Made by a program: the position numbers and the translations under genes. A DNA stretch of 64,000 nt. It comes from an uncultured Selenomonadaceae bacterium. GTDB taxonomy: Bacteria > Bacillota > Negativicutes > Selenomonadales > Selenomonadaceae. The first letter of the stretch is position 1, and the number at the start of each line of letters is the position of its first letter. The DNA lies in the NCBI GenBank assembly GCA_902778455.1, contig CACYXR010000004.1:124001-188000 (forward strand), written 5' to 3'. Below, one piece after another: positions 42,322 to 51,738 of this stretch. A model generated the notes under the pieces. It had not been told where the DNA came from. It made no database searches and was given only the letters and a program-made list of their open reading frames with translations.

Positions 42322-43185
42322 TCATTCCCCCTCCGCGAACCCGACGTTCATGCAAATATTTCCGAAGCGCGTCTGCGCCTCGATATAATACGAAGAGATT
42401 TTAAAATTCGCGATGCGGATATTTTTGCCGACAATCGTACCCGGCGGCGAAATCCGCATGTCGACGTCCTTCAAGTCGTTGACGACAGACGCGCAACGCC
42501 CCGCAATGATATTCGCGGCCTCCTCGATGACGTCGCTGGCCTCCTCAGCGGTCATCTTGTCGTCGTCGCCCTTCATCAGGATAGCCCGCGCAACCCCGTA
42601 CATAGTATCCATATCCATATAGATGACGGCGCGTCCCATCGGGCAGCCAGTCAGGCCGATGATAACAGCGATCCCTGAAGCGATATCGAGATAAGACCCC
42701 TCCGCTCTCGTCGTGCTGACTTCGCTGTGAACGCCCACCAGACTGAACAGGCTCTGCCGGAGAACTTTCGCGAAGGACTGGATATAAAGGTCGCGCACCC
42801 CCGTAGTCCGCTTCACATCGTCGGAAACAATGCAGGAAAGCGCGTCAATCAGTTCATAGGGACTGACCGGCTTTTGCAGGAAAGAAGAAATGCCGGCTTC
42901 ACGCCCGCGCTCTATCAAGCTCGAGTCTTTCATCGCGCTGATCATGACAATGCGCGCGTTCGGGTCGATCTCCCGGATACGGCGGCTGCACTCGATGCCG
43001 TCGGCGTCGGGCAAATTCATGTCCATCGTGACCGCCATCGGCTGGAGCGTCTGATATTTGAGCACCGCGTCCGCGGCATTGGAAGCCATACCGCAGACCT
43101 CAAAATTCGTCTTTGACATCATATTGGCAAGCATCGCGCAACTGACGCGCGAGTCATCCACTATCAAAACCTTGATTCGTTCCAT
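42322..43185 (-). CDS. Response regulator receiver fused to a CheX-like domain
   Basis: A 287-residue two-domain protein. Residues 1-125 are a receiver: acidic pair at 10-11 (VDDS), phospho-acceptor Asp55 (VTMDMNLPD), Lys in FLQKPVSPYEL. Residues 140-287 form a CheX-type domain with an ExxN-like EEAANIIAGR (Glu, Asn). The protein could be a CheY that carries its own phosphatase, or a phosphorylation-controlled phosphatase. It is paired with cheX; no CheA or receptor gene is nearby. The partners cheV and cheX in this window suggest a motile cell. Confidence 0.88.
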   Translation of the reverse strand: MERIKVLIVDDSRVSCAMLANMMSKTNFEVCGMASNAADAVLKYQTLQPMAVTMDMNLPDADGIECSRRIREIDPNARIVMISAMKDSSLIERGREAGISSFLQKPVSPYELIDALSCIVSDDVKRTTGVRDLYIQSFAKVLRQSLFSLVGVHSEVSTTRAEGSYLDIASGIAVIIGLTGCPMGRAVIYMDMDTMYGVARAILMKGDDDKMTAEEASDVIEEAANIIAGRCASVVNDLKDVDMRISPPGTIVGKNIRIANFKISSYYIEAQTRFGNICMNVGFAEGE

Positions 43186-43351
43186 TTGCTTCCCCCGCCC
43201 TGTTTAGGTAGTTATACTGAACACTTATTTATTTCGACACGAATGACAAAATCCCTTCTCCCGTATCGGAAAAATCTTTTGAGAACCCCCTTCTAATAGT
43301 ATATAGAAAAAGCCTCATTCGCACAAGGGCATTTCTCCTATTTTTTCATTT

Positions 43352-44737
43352 TTACCCCATCCGCGACAGAATCGTCCGGGCGACATATACGCCGCTGGCG
43401 CCCGCCTGCGAAAGCCCCCGTGTGACGCCCGCTCCGTCGCCTGCCGCAAAAATATTTTTCAGAGGCATTTCCAGTTCCTTCGTCAGCGTAATCCGTGAGC
43501 TGTAGAACTTAACCTCGACGCCGTAGAGCAGCGTATCGTCGTTCGTCATGCCCGGCGCGATATTGTTCAGAGCCTGGATCATCTCGAGAATATTGTCGAG
43601 ATGCCGCTTCGGCAGCACCAGCGAAAGATCGCCCGGCGTCGCCTGCAAGGTCGGCTTCGTGAAGCTCTTGGACAGCCGGTCCATATCAGTGCGCCTCCCC
43701 TTGAACAGGTCGCCGTACCGTTGGAGCAGCGCGCCCCCCGCCAGCATGTTCGAGAACGAGGCAATCCGCTTGCCGTATTTGTATGGTTCCTTGAACGGCT
43801 CGGTAAAACGGTTCGATACCAGAAGCGCGAAATTCGTGTTATGACTTTGCAGCTTCGGGTCGCTGTAAGAGTGGCCGTTTACCGTCATGACGCCGTCGGT
43901 GTTTTCCATGACCACATGGCCGTGGGGATTCATGCAGAACGTCCGCACAAGGTCGCCGTACCGCTTCGTGCGGTAGACCAGCTTCGCCTCGTAAACCTTC
44001 GATGTGATATGGTCCCAGATCTCGTCGGGCACCTCAACCCGCACGCCCACGTCCACCTGGTTGTTCAAGAGCTCGACACCGAGGCGGCGGCACTCGTCGC
44101 TGAACCACTCCGCCCCGGCGCGTCCCGGCGCGACAATCAGATACTCCGCTTCAATGCGCTCGCCGTTTTCGAGGATAAGCGCGTTCGTGCCAGCGCTGTC
44201 GGTCTCGATTTTCGAGACCGGCGAAAGAAAACGGAACTCCGCTTTTTCTTTCAAGCCGCCGTACATCTTGCGCAGCATATTCACATTGTTCTCCGTACCG
44301 AGATGGCGCACGCTGGCGTCGAGAAGATGAAGATCGTATGCCAGCGCAAATTTTTTGATCTCGCTGCCTTCGGTGGTGAAAACCTTGGACGGCGCTCCGT
44401 TCTTTTGGTTGATCTCGTCAACATAATAGATCAGCTTCATGACCTCGTCGTCGTCCAGGTATTCGTTGAGCCAGCCGCCGAACTGCGTCGTGAAATTGTA
44501 CTTGCCGTCGGAAAACGCCCCGGCGCCGCCGAAGCCGCGCATAATGCTGCAAGGCACGCAGCCGATGCACCGCTTGACCTTTCCCTGCGCGATTGGGCAG
44601 CTCCGCTGGTCAATATCCTTGCCGCTCTCGAGAACAATGACTTTCAATTCCGGCTTTTTCGCCAAAAGCTCATAGGCCGCGAAAGAGCCCGCAGGCCCCG
44701 CGCCCACAATGGCCACGTCATATTGCTTCGCACCCAT
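43352..44737 (-). CDS. FAD-dependent oxidoreductase (geranylgeranyl-reductase-like/uncharacterised FAD family)
   Basis: A 461-residue flavoprotein. The N-terminal Rossmann motif is VAIVGAGPAGSFAAYEL and the C-terminal FAD motif is FAAGDGAGVTRGLSQAGASG. A CIGCVPC cluster near residue 58 and GFGGAGAFSDGKYNF just after are typical of a conserved Firmicute FAD-protein family without a proven reaction. ATG 44737 has GAGAGGA 5 bases upstream; the frame to 44767 lacks a site. The CxxCxxC could bind iron-sulfur or be redox-active (inference). Confidence 0.85.
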   Translation of the reverse strand: MGAKQYDVAIVGAGPAGSFAAYELLAKKPELKVIVLESGKDIDQRSCPIAQGKVKRCIGCVPCSIMRGFGGAGAFSDGKYNFTTQFGGWLNEYLDDDEVMKLIYYVDEINQKNGAPSKVFTTEGSEIKKFALAYDLHLLDASVRHLGTENNVNMLRKMYGGLKEKAEFRFLSPVSKIETDSAGTNALILENGERIEAEYLIVAPGRAGAEWFSDECRRLGVELLNNQVDVGVRVEVPDEIWDHITSKVYEAKLVYRTKRYGDLVRTFCMNPHGHVVMENTDGVMTVNGHSYSDPKLQSHNTNFALLVSNRFTEPFKEPYKYGKRIASFSNMLAGGALLQRYGDLFKGRRTDMDRLSKSFTKPTLQATPGDLSLVLPKRHLDNILEMIQALNNIAPGMTNDDTLLYGVEVKFYSSRITLTKELEMPLKNIFAAGDGAGVTRGLSQAGASGVYVARTILSRMG

Positions 44738-44803
44738 TCGTTTCCTCTCCCCGTATTCACACTTCACTTCTATATTATATCATATTTTTCGTTTTCTTTC
44801 CAC

Positions 44804-44959
44804 GGAACTGTTACGAATGATCCTTGCATTAGGACTTGTCTAAATCTCCGTGTGCCTCGTTGTCGTCAGTCGCCACAGCACCACTATGACGCCCTTCTCC
44901 GCCTCGCACACGATAATTTAACCCGCGCCCTATTTGCAAGTATATTTCTGCACAGTTCC
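44804..44959. repeat. MITE-like element with GGAACTGT ends, 156 bp
   Basis: GGAACTGT (44804-44811) and ACAGTTCC (44952-44959) are exact inverted ends. The inner right part (CGATAATTTAA .. TATTTCT) resembles the element at 32400-32484. No ORF was seen. It fills most of the space between the divergent FAD and putP genes. Confidence 0.5.
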
Positions 44960-44963
44960 TCGC

Positions 44964-44993
44964 TTGCGCTCCCCCTGCCTTATTATGTATAAT
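44964..44993 (+). promoter_or_regulatory. Promoter of putP
   Basis: TTGCGC (44964-44969), an 18-base spacer and TATAAT (44988-44993). The -35 lies next to the end of the GGAACTGT element. Confidence 0.65.
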
Positions 44994-45026
44994 AGGACTT
45001 ATCATTGAATCAGGAGGGATTTTTCC

Positions 45027-46505
45027 TTGTCTCAGAATATTTCCATCGTTGCCGCATTCATCATCTACCTTTCCGTGATGATGTTCATCGGCATTTATTT
45101 TTACCGTCGGACACAAAATATGTCCGACTACATCCTCGGCAGCCGGAAGCTCGGCGCGTGGGTCATCTCCATGAGCGCCGAGGCCTCCGACATGAGCGGC
45201 TGGATGCTGATGGGCCTGCCGGGCTACGCGTATATCGCCGGGCTGAACGCGGGCTGGATCGCCCTCGGTCTCGGGCTCGGCACATGGGCGAACTGGAAGC
45301 TTGTCGCCGCACGGCTCCGGAAATACACCGAGCTGGCGAACAACTCGCTGACGCTGCCGGACTTCCTGCTCAACCGCTATCAGGACAAAAGCAATCTCTT
45401 ACGGATTGTCCCTGCCGTTTTCATTTTGATTTTCTTCATTATATACACCTCATCCAGCTTCGTCGCCAGCGGCAAGCTGTTCGAGACAGTCTTCGGACTT
45501 CCCTATGTCTGGGCGCTGGTCCTCGGCGGCGCTGTCGTCATTTTCTACACCAGCGTCGGTGGTTTCCTCGCCGTGGTCTGGACCGACTTCATCCAGGGCA
45601 TCATGATGTTCTGCGCGATCTTCCTCGTTCCCGTCATGGCGGCCTACGCTCTCGGCGGAATCTCCGCCACGGAAAGCGCCATCCTCGCCTCCAACCCGAA
45701 CTTTTTCGCGCCGCTGACGAAGCCCGACGGCTCCGCCATGACATTCGTCGAGCTGATTTCCCTGCTGGGCTGGGGACTCGGCTACTTCGGCCAGCCGCAT
45801 ATCCTCGTCCGGTTCATGGCGATCCGTTCCCTCGGCGCCCTTCGCCATGCTACGCGGATCGCGATGACATGGGTCGTCGTTTCCCTGGCCGCCGCCGTGC
45901 TTGTAGGCATGGTCGGACGTCCGTTCCTCGCCAATGAATTGACGGGCGCAGGCGCCGAAAAAGTTTTCCTGGTCATGACGCATGAACTGTTCTCCCCGTT
46001 CTTCGCGGGCATCATTCTTTCCGCCGTGCTGGCGGCCATCATGAGCACCGTTTCTTCCCAGCTTCTCGTCGCATCCTCCGCCTTCGCACAGGATCTTTAC
46101 CACACCATGCTGCGGAAGGACGCAAGCGAAAACGAACTGGTCTGGGTCAACCGGATTTCCACCTTTGCGATCGCGGCCATCGCCATGGTGCTGGCGCTGA
46201 ATCCCGACAGCTTTATCCTCGACATCGTTGCTTACGCATGGGCAGGCTTCGGCGCGGCCTTCGGCCCGGCGATTCTCGCGTCGCTGTTCTGGCGACGCGC
46301 GACACGGAACGGTGTCCTCGCCGGCATCGTCGTCGGCGGCCTCACTGTCCTGATCTGGAAACAACTCGCGCTGTTCGGCCTCTACGAGATTATCCCCGGC
46401 TTCTTCCTGTCCGCCCTCGCGATTTACATCGTAAGCAGAACGGACGCGCCGCCCTCGGAGGAAATCACCGCCGTGTTCGACGAAGTGGAAAAAAGCGGAA
46501 TATAA
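45027..46505 (+). CDS. putP: Sodium/proline symporter
   Basis: A 492-residue SSS-family transporter with about 13 membrane spans. SAEASDMSGWML places the Na+-site Asp at residue 55, the same number as in E. coli PutP, and GQPHILVRFMAIRS and STVSSQLLVASSAFAQDLY are family motifs. It imports proline with Na+, which links to a sodium economy along with the ATP synthase c subunit. Translation starts at TTG 45027, supported by AGGAGGG 8 bases upstream. Confidence 0.93.
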   Translation: MSQNISIVAAFIIYLSVMMFIGIYFYRRTQNMSDYILGSRKLGAWVISMSAEASDMSGWMLMGLPGYAYIAGLNAGWIALGLGLGTWANWKLVAARLRKYTELANNSLTLPDFLLNRYQDKSNLLRIVPAVFILIFFIIYTSSSFVASGKLFETVFGLPYVWALVLGGAVVIFYTSVGGFLAVVWTDFIQGIMMFCAIFLVPVMAAYALGGISATESAILASNPNFFAPLTKPDGSAMTFVELISLLGWGLGYFGQPHILVRFMAIRSLGALRHATRIAMTWVVVSLAAAVLVGMVGRPFLANELTGAGAEKVFLVMTHELFSPFFAGIILSAVLAAIMSTVSSQLLVASSAFAQDLYHTMLRKDASENELVWVNRISTFAIAAIAMVLALNPDSFILDIVAYAWAGFGAAFGPAILASLFWRRATRNGVLAGIVVGGLTVLIWKQLALFGLYEIIPGFFLSALAIYIVSRTDAPPSEEITAVFDEVEKSGI

Positions 46506-46510
46506 GCGAA

Positions 46511-46549
46511 AAATGCCCCTACGCTTTCAGCCGAAGCGCAGGGGCATTT
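46511..46549. terminator. Bidirectional terminator, putP / glycosyltransferase
   Basis: AAATGCCCCT..GCTT pairs with AAGC..AGGGGCATTT between two convergent genes. Confidence 0.85.
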
Positions 46550-46566
46550 CTGTATCCGTGTTTGCT

Positions 46567-47538
46567 CTATTTTGTTCTCGCGCCTACCGCCGACGGGCCG
46601 CCGTTGGCCTCGTCCTTCGGCTTCCCCCTTGCGATCAGGTACAGCGGGCGTCCCTTCGTTTCCTCGAAAATGCGTCCGATATACTCGCCCATGATGCCGA
46701 GGATGATGAGCTGGAATCCTCCGAAGAACAGCACGCAGCCCAGGATGGTCGCCCAGCCTGGGACAGCGTCGTTCTCGATATACTTGACGAATAACACATG
46801 CAGGAACAAGCAGAAGCTGACAAAGCCGCAGAACACGCCGCCGTAAAGGGCGAACCGGAGCGGCAGCGTCGAATAGGCGAGGATCCCGTCCAGCGCGAAA
46901 TGCAGCATTTTCCGCGGCGAGAATTTCGACACACCGGCAAAGCGCGGCGGCGCGACGAACTCGATTTTCTTCTGCCGGTAGCCCATGGCGCCCACCATGC
47001 CGCGGATGAATCGCGCATGCTCGCGGTAACGGCGGAACGCCCGCACCACGACGCCGTCCATCAGCCGGAAGTCGGAGCCGCCGGGCTGGATCGGAACCGT
47101 GGAAATCATGTTCAGCAGCTTGTAATAGAGATTCGACGTCGCTTTCTTGATGAACGAGACGCCCTCCGTGGTCTTGCGGATCGTCTGCACGACCTCATAG
47201 CCGTTTTCCCACTCCGCTAGAAGCGTCGGAATCATTTCCGGCGGATGCTGCATGTCGCCGTCCATCATGATGACCGCGTCGCCGTCCGCGTAATCGAGGC
47301 CGCAGGTCAGCGCAAGCTGGTGGCCGGAGTTCCGCGCGAGAAAAATCGGCTGCACCCGCTCGTCCTCCTGCTCCAGCGCGTGCAGAATGCTCCGGCTGGA
47401 ATCCGTCGAACCGTCGTCGACGAAGATCAGCTCAAAGGTATAAGGCAGCGGTTCCATCACCGCCCGAATCGCCTCGTAAAAGTGCCGGATATTCACTTCC
47501 TCGTTGTAAACCGGCACCACAATCGAAATCAGCTTCAA
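46567..47538 (-). CDS. DPM1/ArnC-like membrane glycosyltransferase, GT2
   Basis: A 323-residue enzyme. The GT2 domain has SIVVPVYNEEVNI, FVDDGSTD, LARNSGHQLAL, MDGDMQHPPE and, later, SDFRLMD. Two C-terminal membrane spans follow (about 225-255 and 265-290). Relatives transfer a sugar from a nucleotide to undecaprenyl phosphate for surface glycan modification. A TTG at 47538 with AAGGGG 5 bases upstream is the likely start; the longer frame to 47613 is leader. It stands alone. Confidence 0.88.
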   Translation of the reverse strand: MKLISIVVPVYNEEVNIRHFYEAIRAVMEPLPYTFELIFVDDGSTDSSRSILHALEQEDERVQPIFLARNSGHQLALTCGLDYADGDAVIMMDGDMQHPPEMIPTLLAEWENGYEVVQTIRKTTEGVSFIKKATSNLYYKLLNMISTVPIQPGGSDFRLMDGVVVRAFRRYREHARFIRGMVGAMGYRQKKIEFVAPPRFAGVSKFSPRKMLHFALDGILAYSTLPLRFALYGGVFCGFVSFCLFLHVLFVKYIENDAVPGWATILGCVLFFGGFQLIILGIMGEYIGRIFEETKGRPLYLIARGKPKDEANGGPSAVGARTK

Positions 47539-47617
47539 GAAATCCCCTTCTCTTTGTAGAAAAATTGCCTTGCCTATCATATCACATCCGCCGCACGAAA
47601 ACAACGAACCCATAGAA

Positions 47618-47648
47618 AAGCCGCCGCGCGATTTTTGCGCGGCGGCTT
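47618..47648 (-). terminator. Terminator of cheV
   Basis: A perfect 12-bp GC-rich stem (AAGCCGCCGCGC / GCGCGGCGGCTT) just after the cheV stop codon on the minus strand. Confidence 0.8.
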
Positions 47649-47666
47649 CTTTCTTAATCTTCCCTG

Positions 47667-48602
47667 TCAGTCGTCCTGCTTTTTCTTGACGCCGAAAATC
47701 AGATCGTCCAAAAGACCAATCAACTGGTTGATCTCCGGCTTCGCGATCTGGCCGTTGGCGCCCAGTTCGTTGCCCTTGCGGCGCATTTCCTCGTTGATCA
47801 GCGAGGAGAACAGCACGACGGGGATGTCATGCAGACGATCGTTCTCGCGAATCAGCTTCAGCAAACGATGGCCGTCCATCTGCGGCATTTCAATATCGGT
47901 GACGACGAGGCGGACGAGGGTTTCTATCGGCGCGTCCTTCTTGGCCAGCGCTTCGAGATAGTCCCAAGCCTCCTTGCCGTTCGCGTATGGCTTGACGTAA
48001 ACGTAACCGGACTCGTGCAGCGTCGTGGTCAAGAGGTCGCGCAGCATCGGCGAGTCCTCTGCGACGACGATATGCTCCTTCGAACGGCGCTCCTTCAGGT
48101 CGGCCTCCGCCTCCTCGAAGGTGGTCAGCTTCGCGTTGATTTCCGGATTGACCTCGGCGATAATCGTCTCAAAGTCAAGCAGCAATACGATTTTCTCGCC
48201 AAACTTCACGATGCCGACGACGCGGGACTGATCGCCGACCTCCGGCGCCGGTTCCATGTCCTTCCACGACACGCGATGGATGCGGGACACGTTGTCGACC
48301 AGGAAGCCGATATAGTAAGCGTTGATTTCCGTGACGATGATGTTCTTCGCACGCTCCGTGCCTCCGACGTTCAGGCAGCGCGGCAGGTTGACGAGCGGCA
48401 TGGAACGCCCGCGCAGCGTGAACAAACCGTCAATATATGGATGGGCCTGCGGCATTTCCGTGACCGGGAAATCCGCCGCCGTAATGACCTCGCGCACCTT
48501 CGCGACGTTGATTCCGTAGTTGACGTCGCCAATGCCAAACTCGACGATTTCAAATTCGTTCGTCCCTGTTTCCAGAAGGATGCCTTTTTTGTCCTCTGCC
48601 AT
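47667..48602 (-). CDS. cheV: Chemotaxis coupling protein CheV
   Basis: A 311-residue fusion. A CheW domain (about 15-155: FEIVEFGIGDVNYGINVAKV, GRSMPLVNLP, RIHRVSW) is followed by a receiver (about 180-305) with acidic pair VVAEDS, phospho-Asp in LVVTDIEMPQMDG and Lys in AKPEIN. It couples receptors to CheA, with adaptation through its receiver. ATG 48602 has GGGGGC upstream. It is a single-gene unit; with cheX and the CheX fusion at 42-43 kb it shows that a chemotaxis system exists elsewhere in the genome. Confidence 0.94.
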   Translation of the reverse strand: MAEDKKGILLETGTNEFEIVEFGIGDVNYGINVAKVREVITAADFPVTEMPQAHPYIDGLFTLRGRSMPLVNLPRCLNVGGTERAKNIIVTEINAYYIGFLVDNVSRIHRVSWKDMEPAPEVGDQSRVVGIVKFGEKIVLLLDFETIIAEVNPEINAKLTTFEEAEADLKERRSKEHIVVAEDSPMLRDLLTTTLHESGYVYVKPYANGKEAWDYLEALAKKDAPIETLVRLVVTDIEMPQMDGHRLLKLIRENDRLHDIPVVLFSSLINEEMRRKGNELGANGQIAKPEINQLIGLLDDLIFGVKKKQDD

Positions 48603-48776
48603 GCAATCGCCCCCAAAATCTCCCCCGCCCCGCACGAGACGGAAGTTCTCATACAATGATAATTCGCCATGTGCGAAAAATTTCCTGCTTTACTCTAAAA
48701 AAAGCTTTTTCGCATAACTCCCTGTGTATTATATCATAGCTGTCAGAAATTTTACAACGCTTTCTTCATTTCTTTT

Positions 48777-49730
48777 TCATTTCTTTTGGGAATCTTCGAT
48801 ATTTGCTTCCCCGTTTCCCAGCATGAATGTCCAGCCGTCCCGCTGCTCAATTTTTCCTTCCTTCAGCAGACGGCCGAGGGCGCGCTTGAACGCCGCCTTA
48901 CTGACGCCGAACTTGTCGCGGATGATTTCCGGCGAGGTTTCGTCGCTGTAAGGCATCCGCCCATGACGTTCCCGCATCAGCGCAAGGATCGCGTCGCTGT
49001 CCGTAACCAACGCCTTTTCCTTGATCTCGCGAAGTGAGGCGTTGAGCCGCCCGTCCTCCCGCAGGAAAGTCACGCGTGCCGTAACGGTCTCGCCGACCCG
49101 CGGACGCGTTTTCATTTCCCGGTTGTCGATGAATACGATATAGCGCTCCCTGGAAAACAGGAACGCCCCCTTATCCGTGTAATTGTAGATTTCCCCTGTT
49201 ACGCTGTCGCCGACCTTGACGCCCTCGGCGGGCTTCGAAGCGCGGCGCATCTCGTCCTCGACCTCCATGGTCACGGCAAGGCGTCCCGATTTGTCAGTGT
49301 AAAGCTTCGCCCAGACGCGCTCGCCGATCCGGGGCCGCCCGCGCATCTCGGCGAAGGGCATGAAAATCCCCCGCTCCGCGCCGACGTCAAGAAACGCGCC
49401 GTCCTTGCTGACATTGACGACCTTCATCCGCGCAATCTGCCCTTCCTTCATCTTCGGCACTCGCATGCTGGCGGTCAGGCGGCGCTTCGGATCGCGATAG
49501 AGAAAGACCTCGACCTCGTCGCCGACGGCGACGGGCGCTGTCTGCTGCTGCGTATGCAAAAGCACGTCGTCGCTGGTATTGCCCGTTTCCGCATCCAGGA
49601 ACGCCCCCATCTCGCCGAGCCGCACGACGCGCATGGTCGCCACCATGCCCTCATGGACAGTCCGCCGCTTGCGCGTGGGGATTTGCTGCTCCTCCCCGAA
49701 TTCCGTCATATGGTTTTGCTCGTCCGTCAT
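48777..49730 (-). CDS. cvfB: S1-domain RNA-binding protein (CvfB/YitL-like)
   Basis: A 317-residue protein. Three S1-like OB folds follow one another (about 25-90, 95-160, 165-230: GEMGAFLDAETG, SKDGAFLDVGAERGIFMP, YTDKGAFLFSRERYIVFI), then a winged helix (about 240-305: ILALMRERHGRMPYSDETSPE and DGWTFML). CvfB relatives influence virulence and RNA processing in cocci. ATG 49730 lies 3 bases after the rsfS stop codon, so the two are co-translated. Confidence 0.9.
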   Translation of the reverse strand: MTDEQNHMTEFGEEQQIPTRKRRTVHEGMVATMRVVRLGEMGAFLDAETGNTSDDVLLHTQQQTAPVAVGDEVEVFLYRDPKRRLTASMRVPKMKEGQIARMKVVNVSKDGAFLDVGAERGIFMPFAEMRGRPRIGERVWAKLYTDKSGRLAVTMEVEDEMRRASKPAEGVKVGDSVTGEIYNYTDKGAFLFSRERYIVFIDNREMKTRPRVGETVTARVTFLREDGRLNASLREIKEKALVTDSDAILALMRERHGRMPYSDETSPEIIRDKFGVSKAAFKRALGRLLKEGKIEQRDGWTFMLGNGEANIEDSQKK

Positions 49731-49733
49731 CGA

Positions 49734-50084
49734 TCAATCCTCGTAAGGCGTCAGCTCCGCATCGCCCCAAAGCTGCTCCAGCGCATAATATTCGCGGCTG
49801 TCGCGAGTAAAGACGTGCAGCACGCAGTCGCCATAGTCCATCAGAATCCATTCACCTTCGCGGTAGCCCTCCTTGTGGCTGAACGGGACGCCCGCCTCGT
49901 CCAGTTTTTCCTCCACCGCATCGGCGATGGCGCGAGTCTGGGTCGTCGAGTTCGCCGAGCAGACGACGAAATAATCGGTTGCGACTGTCAGCCCCTCCAT
50001 CTTCATCAGAACGATGTCGTGCGCTTTCTTGCTGCTGGCCGCCTCGGCAATCGCCTCGGCCAGCTCTTTCGATGTGGCAAACAA
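49734..50084 (-). CDS. rsfS: Ribosome silencing factor
   Basis: A 116-residue RsfS/Iojap protein. KAHDIVLMKMEGLTVATDYF, VVCSANSTTQTRAIAD, EGEWILMDYGD and VLHVFTRDSREYYALE.LW are diagnostic. It binds L14 and keeps 50S subunits from joining 30S in starvation. The start is TTG 50084 with AAGGAGG 7 bases upstream. It lies in the yqeK-LCP-rsfS order usual in Firmicutes. Confidence 0.95.
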   Translation of the reverse strand: MFATSKELAEAIAEAASSKKAHDIVLMKMEGLTVATDYFVVCSANSTTQTRAIADAVEEKLDEAGVPFSHKEGYREGEWILMDYGDCVLHVFTRDSREYYALEQLWGDAELTPYED

Positions 50085-50110
50085 ATGGTTTCCTCCTTTT
50101 CTTCCTGAAA

Positions 50111-51121
50111 CTATTTATTCTCTGTCTCCGCGTTTTCCTCTGCCTTCGGGAAAAGCGTTTTCATTTTTGCCGTGATGTGCTCCCTGTCGGGCATCCAGAT
50201 ACTTTCATCGCCCGCATAAGGCGAGCCCGGCAACATGATCGTCTCGGGGTCTTCCTTCGAGAGTATCTGCAAAACCTCCGCCAAATGCGCGCTGTCCCAG
50301 ACCTCAACATTGGTATCGACCTGCTCCTGCAAAATCTTCATCAACGCCGGCAAGTGCCCCAAGGTGTTCACATTCAGCAGCCGCGTGTACAGTGCCTTCA
50401 GGAAACGGTGCTGCCGCTGAACGCGGCCGACGTCCCCCAGCTCGCCGCTTCGATACCGCAGATATTTTTGCGCGGTATCGCCGTCCATGTGCTGAACCCC
50501 CTGCGGGATATGGATGGAAAGCCCGAGTTCAGGGTCCTCGTAGTCCATGCGCATTTCGACGTAAACGTCGATCCCGCCCAGCGCATCGATGAAATCGTCC
50601 AGCGCTTTCGTGTCCATGACGACATAATAATGGATGGAAACGCCCAAAAGATTGCGCACGGCATCAGTCATGCCCGAAACGCCAATCTCGGAATATTTTT
50701 CGCCGAGCCGCTCCCATGTCTTGCCGTCCGCCGCCGTCACCACCGTGCCGCGGGGGATCGAGATGATACGCACTTTCCCTGTCGCATTGTCAAGGCTGAC
50801 CAGCAACATAGTATCCGCATGGCCGCCGCTGAAGTCGCCGCCCCGGTCCACGCCGAGCACCAGAATATTCATGTACGACTCGAACTTCTCATCCAGCGGC
50901 ACGCGCGCCGCATCCCGCCGCTCGCGGTAATTCTCATATTTCGCATGATACTCTCGGTAGACCGCCGCGCCCCTGCAAAGCTCCAGCCAGGACGCCCATC
51001 CGACGGCGACGAGGACACAAAGAAGCAAGGCGAGCCTGATGAGGCCGAAGATCGCGCGGAGCAGCCGTTTCCTGCGCTTCGCGCGTATATTGTTCCGCGT
51101 CTCGCTGTGCTTTTTCGTCAT
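50111..51121 (-). CDS. LytR-CpsA-Psr (LCP) family glycopolymer transferase
   Basis: A 336-residue membrane-anchored enzyme. One N-terminal helix (RLALLLCVLVAVGWASWL) is followed by the extracytoplasmic LCP domain: NILVLGVDRGG, GGHADTMLLVSLD, IISIPRGT, GGIDVYV and RYRSGELGDVGRVQRQ. LCP enzymes move lipid-linked polymers onto peptidoglycan or other acceptors. Most have SIPRDT; this one has a Gly in place of Asp. It lies between yqeK and rsfS. GGGGGC stands before the ATG. Confidence 0.92.
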   Translation of the reverse strand: MTKKHSETRNNIRAKRRKRLLRAIFGLIRLALLLCVLVAVGWASWLELCRGAAVYREYHAKYENYRERRDAARVPLDEKFESYMNILVLGVDRGGDFSGGHADTMLLVSLDNATGKVRIISIPRGTVVTAADGKTWERLGEKYSEIGVSGMTDAVRNLLGVSIHYYVVMDTKALDDFIDALGGIDVYVEMRMDYEDPELGLSIHIPQGVQHMDGDTAQKYLRYRSGELGDVGRVQRQHRFLKALYTRLLNVNTLGHLPALMKILQEQVDTNVEVWDSAHLAEVLQILSKEDPETIMLPGSPYAGDESIWMPDREHITAKMKTLFPKAEENAETENK

Positions 51122-51165
51122 CTCGCCCCCTTTCCCGCAAAACCAGTCCCCAATTAAATTTCAAT

Positions 51166-51738
51166 CTAAATCCGGCGTGCCAGCAAAATCTCGTTCCTCG
51201 CCAGCACCGTGTCCGGGTGAACCAAATGGCCTTTCTCCAATACAAAGGCAATCGATCGCGTCAGCCCCGCCAGCGTCATCTCATCCAGCGAAGCGCTGCG
51301 CGCAAGCTCGCGCAATTTTTCGACGCCCGGATAATCCCGCGTCGGCTCCATCATATCCGCGAAATAGATGATTTTATCCAGCTCCGTCATCGAGCTGCCT
51401 CCCACCGTATGCCGCGCAATCGACCGCAGGACTTCTTCATCCTCCACGCCGTAAACTTCCCGGGCGACACAGGCGCCCAGCGGTGCGTGCAGGAGCAGCG
51501 GCATGGCCCGCTCGACTTCGCCGTATGCAATGCCCCGGGCATCCGCCTCCGCCGTCATCGCCTCGTTCGGAAACATCCGCGCGCAGTCGTGCAAAAGCCC
51601 CGCCAAACGCGCCCGGGATTCGTCCGCGCCAAACCGCTTCGCGAGAAACGCCGCCGTGTCCGCGACGCCCAACGAATGCTCATAGCGGCTCTTTTTCAAG
51701 CGGCGGGAAAGCTCCCTCTTCATTCCCTCGTAATTCAT
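51166..51738 (-). CDS. yqeK: HD-domain diadenosine tetraphosphatase YqeK
   Basis: A 190-residue HD hydrolase. RYEHSLGVADTAAFLA, ARLAGLLHDCARMF, LLLHAPLGACVA and TVGGSSMTELDKIIYFADMMEP carry the metal-binding His and Asp residues. YqeK splits Ap4A symmetrically, lowering this stress nucleotide. ATG 51738 overlaps the nadD stop by one base (TGATG), so it is translationally coupled; the longer frame to 51993 lies inside nadD. Confidence 0.95.
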   Translation of the reverse strand: MNYEGMKRELSRRLKKSRYEHSLGVADTAAFLAKRFGADESRARLAGLLHDCARMFPNEAMTAEADARGIAYGEVERAMPLLLHAPLGACVAREVYGVEDEEVLRSIARHTVGGSSMTELDKIIYFADMMEPTRDYPGVEKLRELARSASLDEMTLAGLTRSIAFVLEKGHLVHPDTVLARNEILLARRI

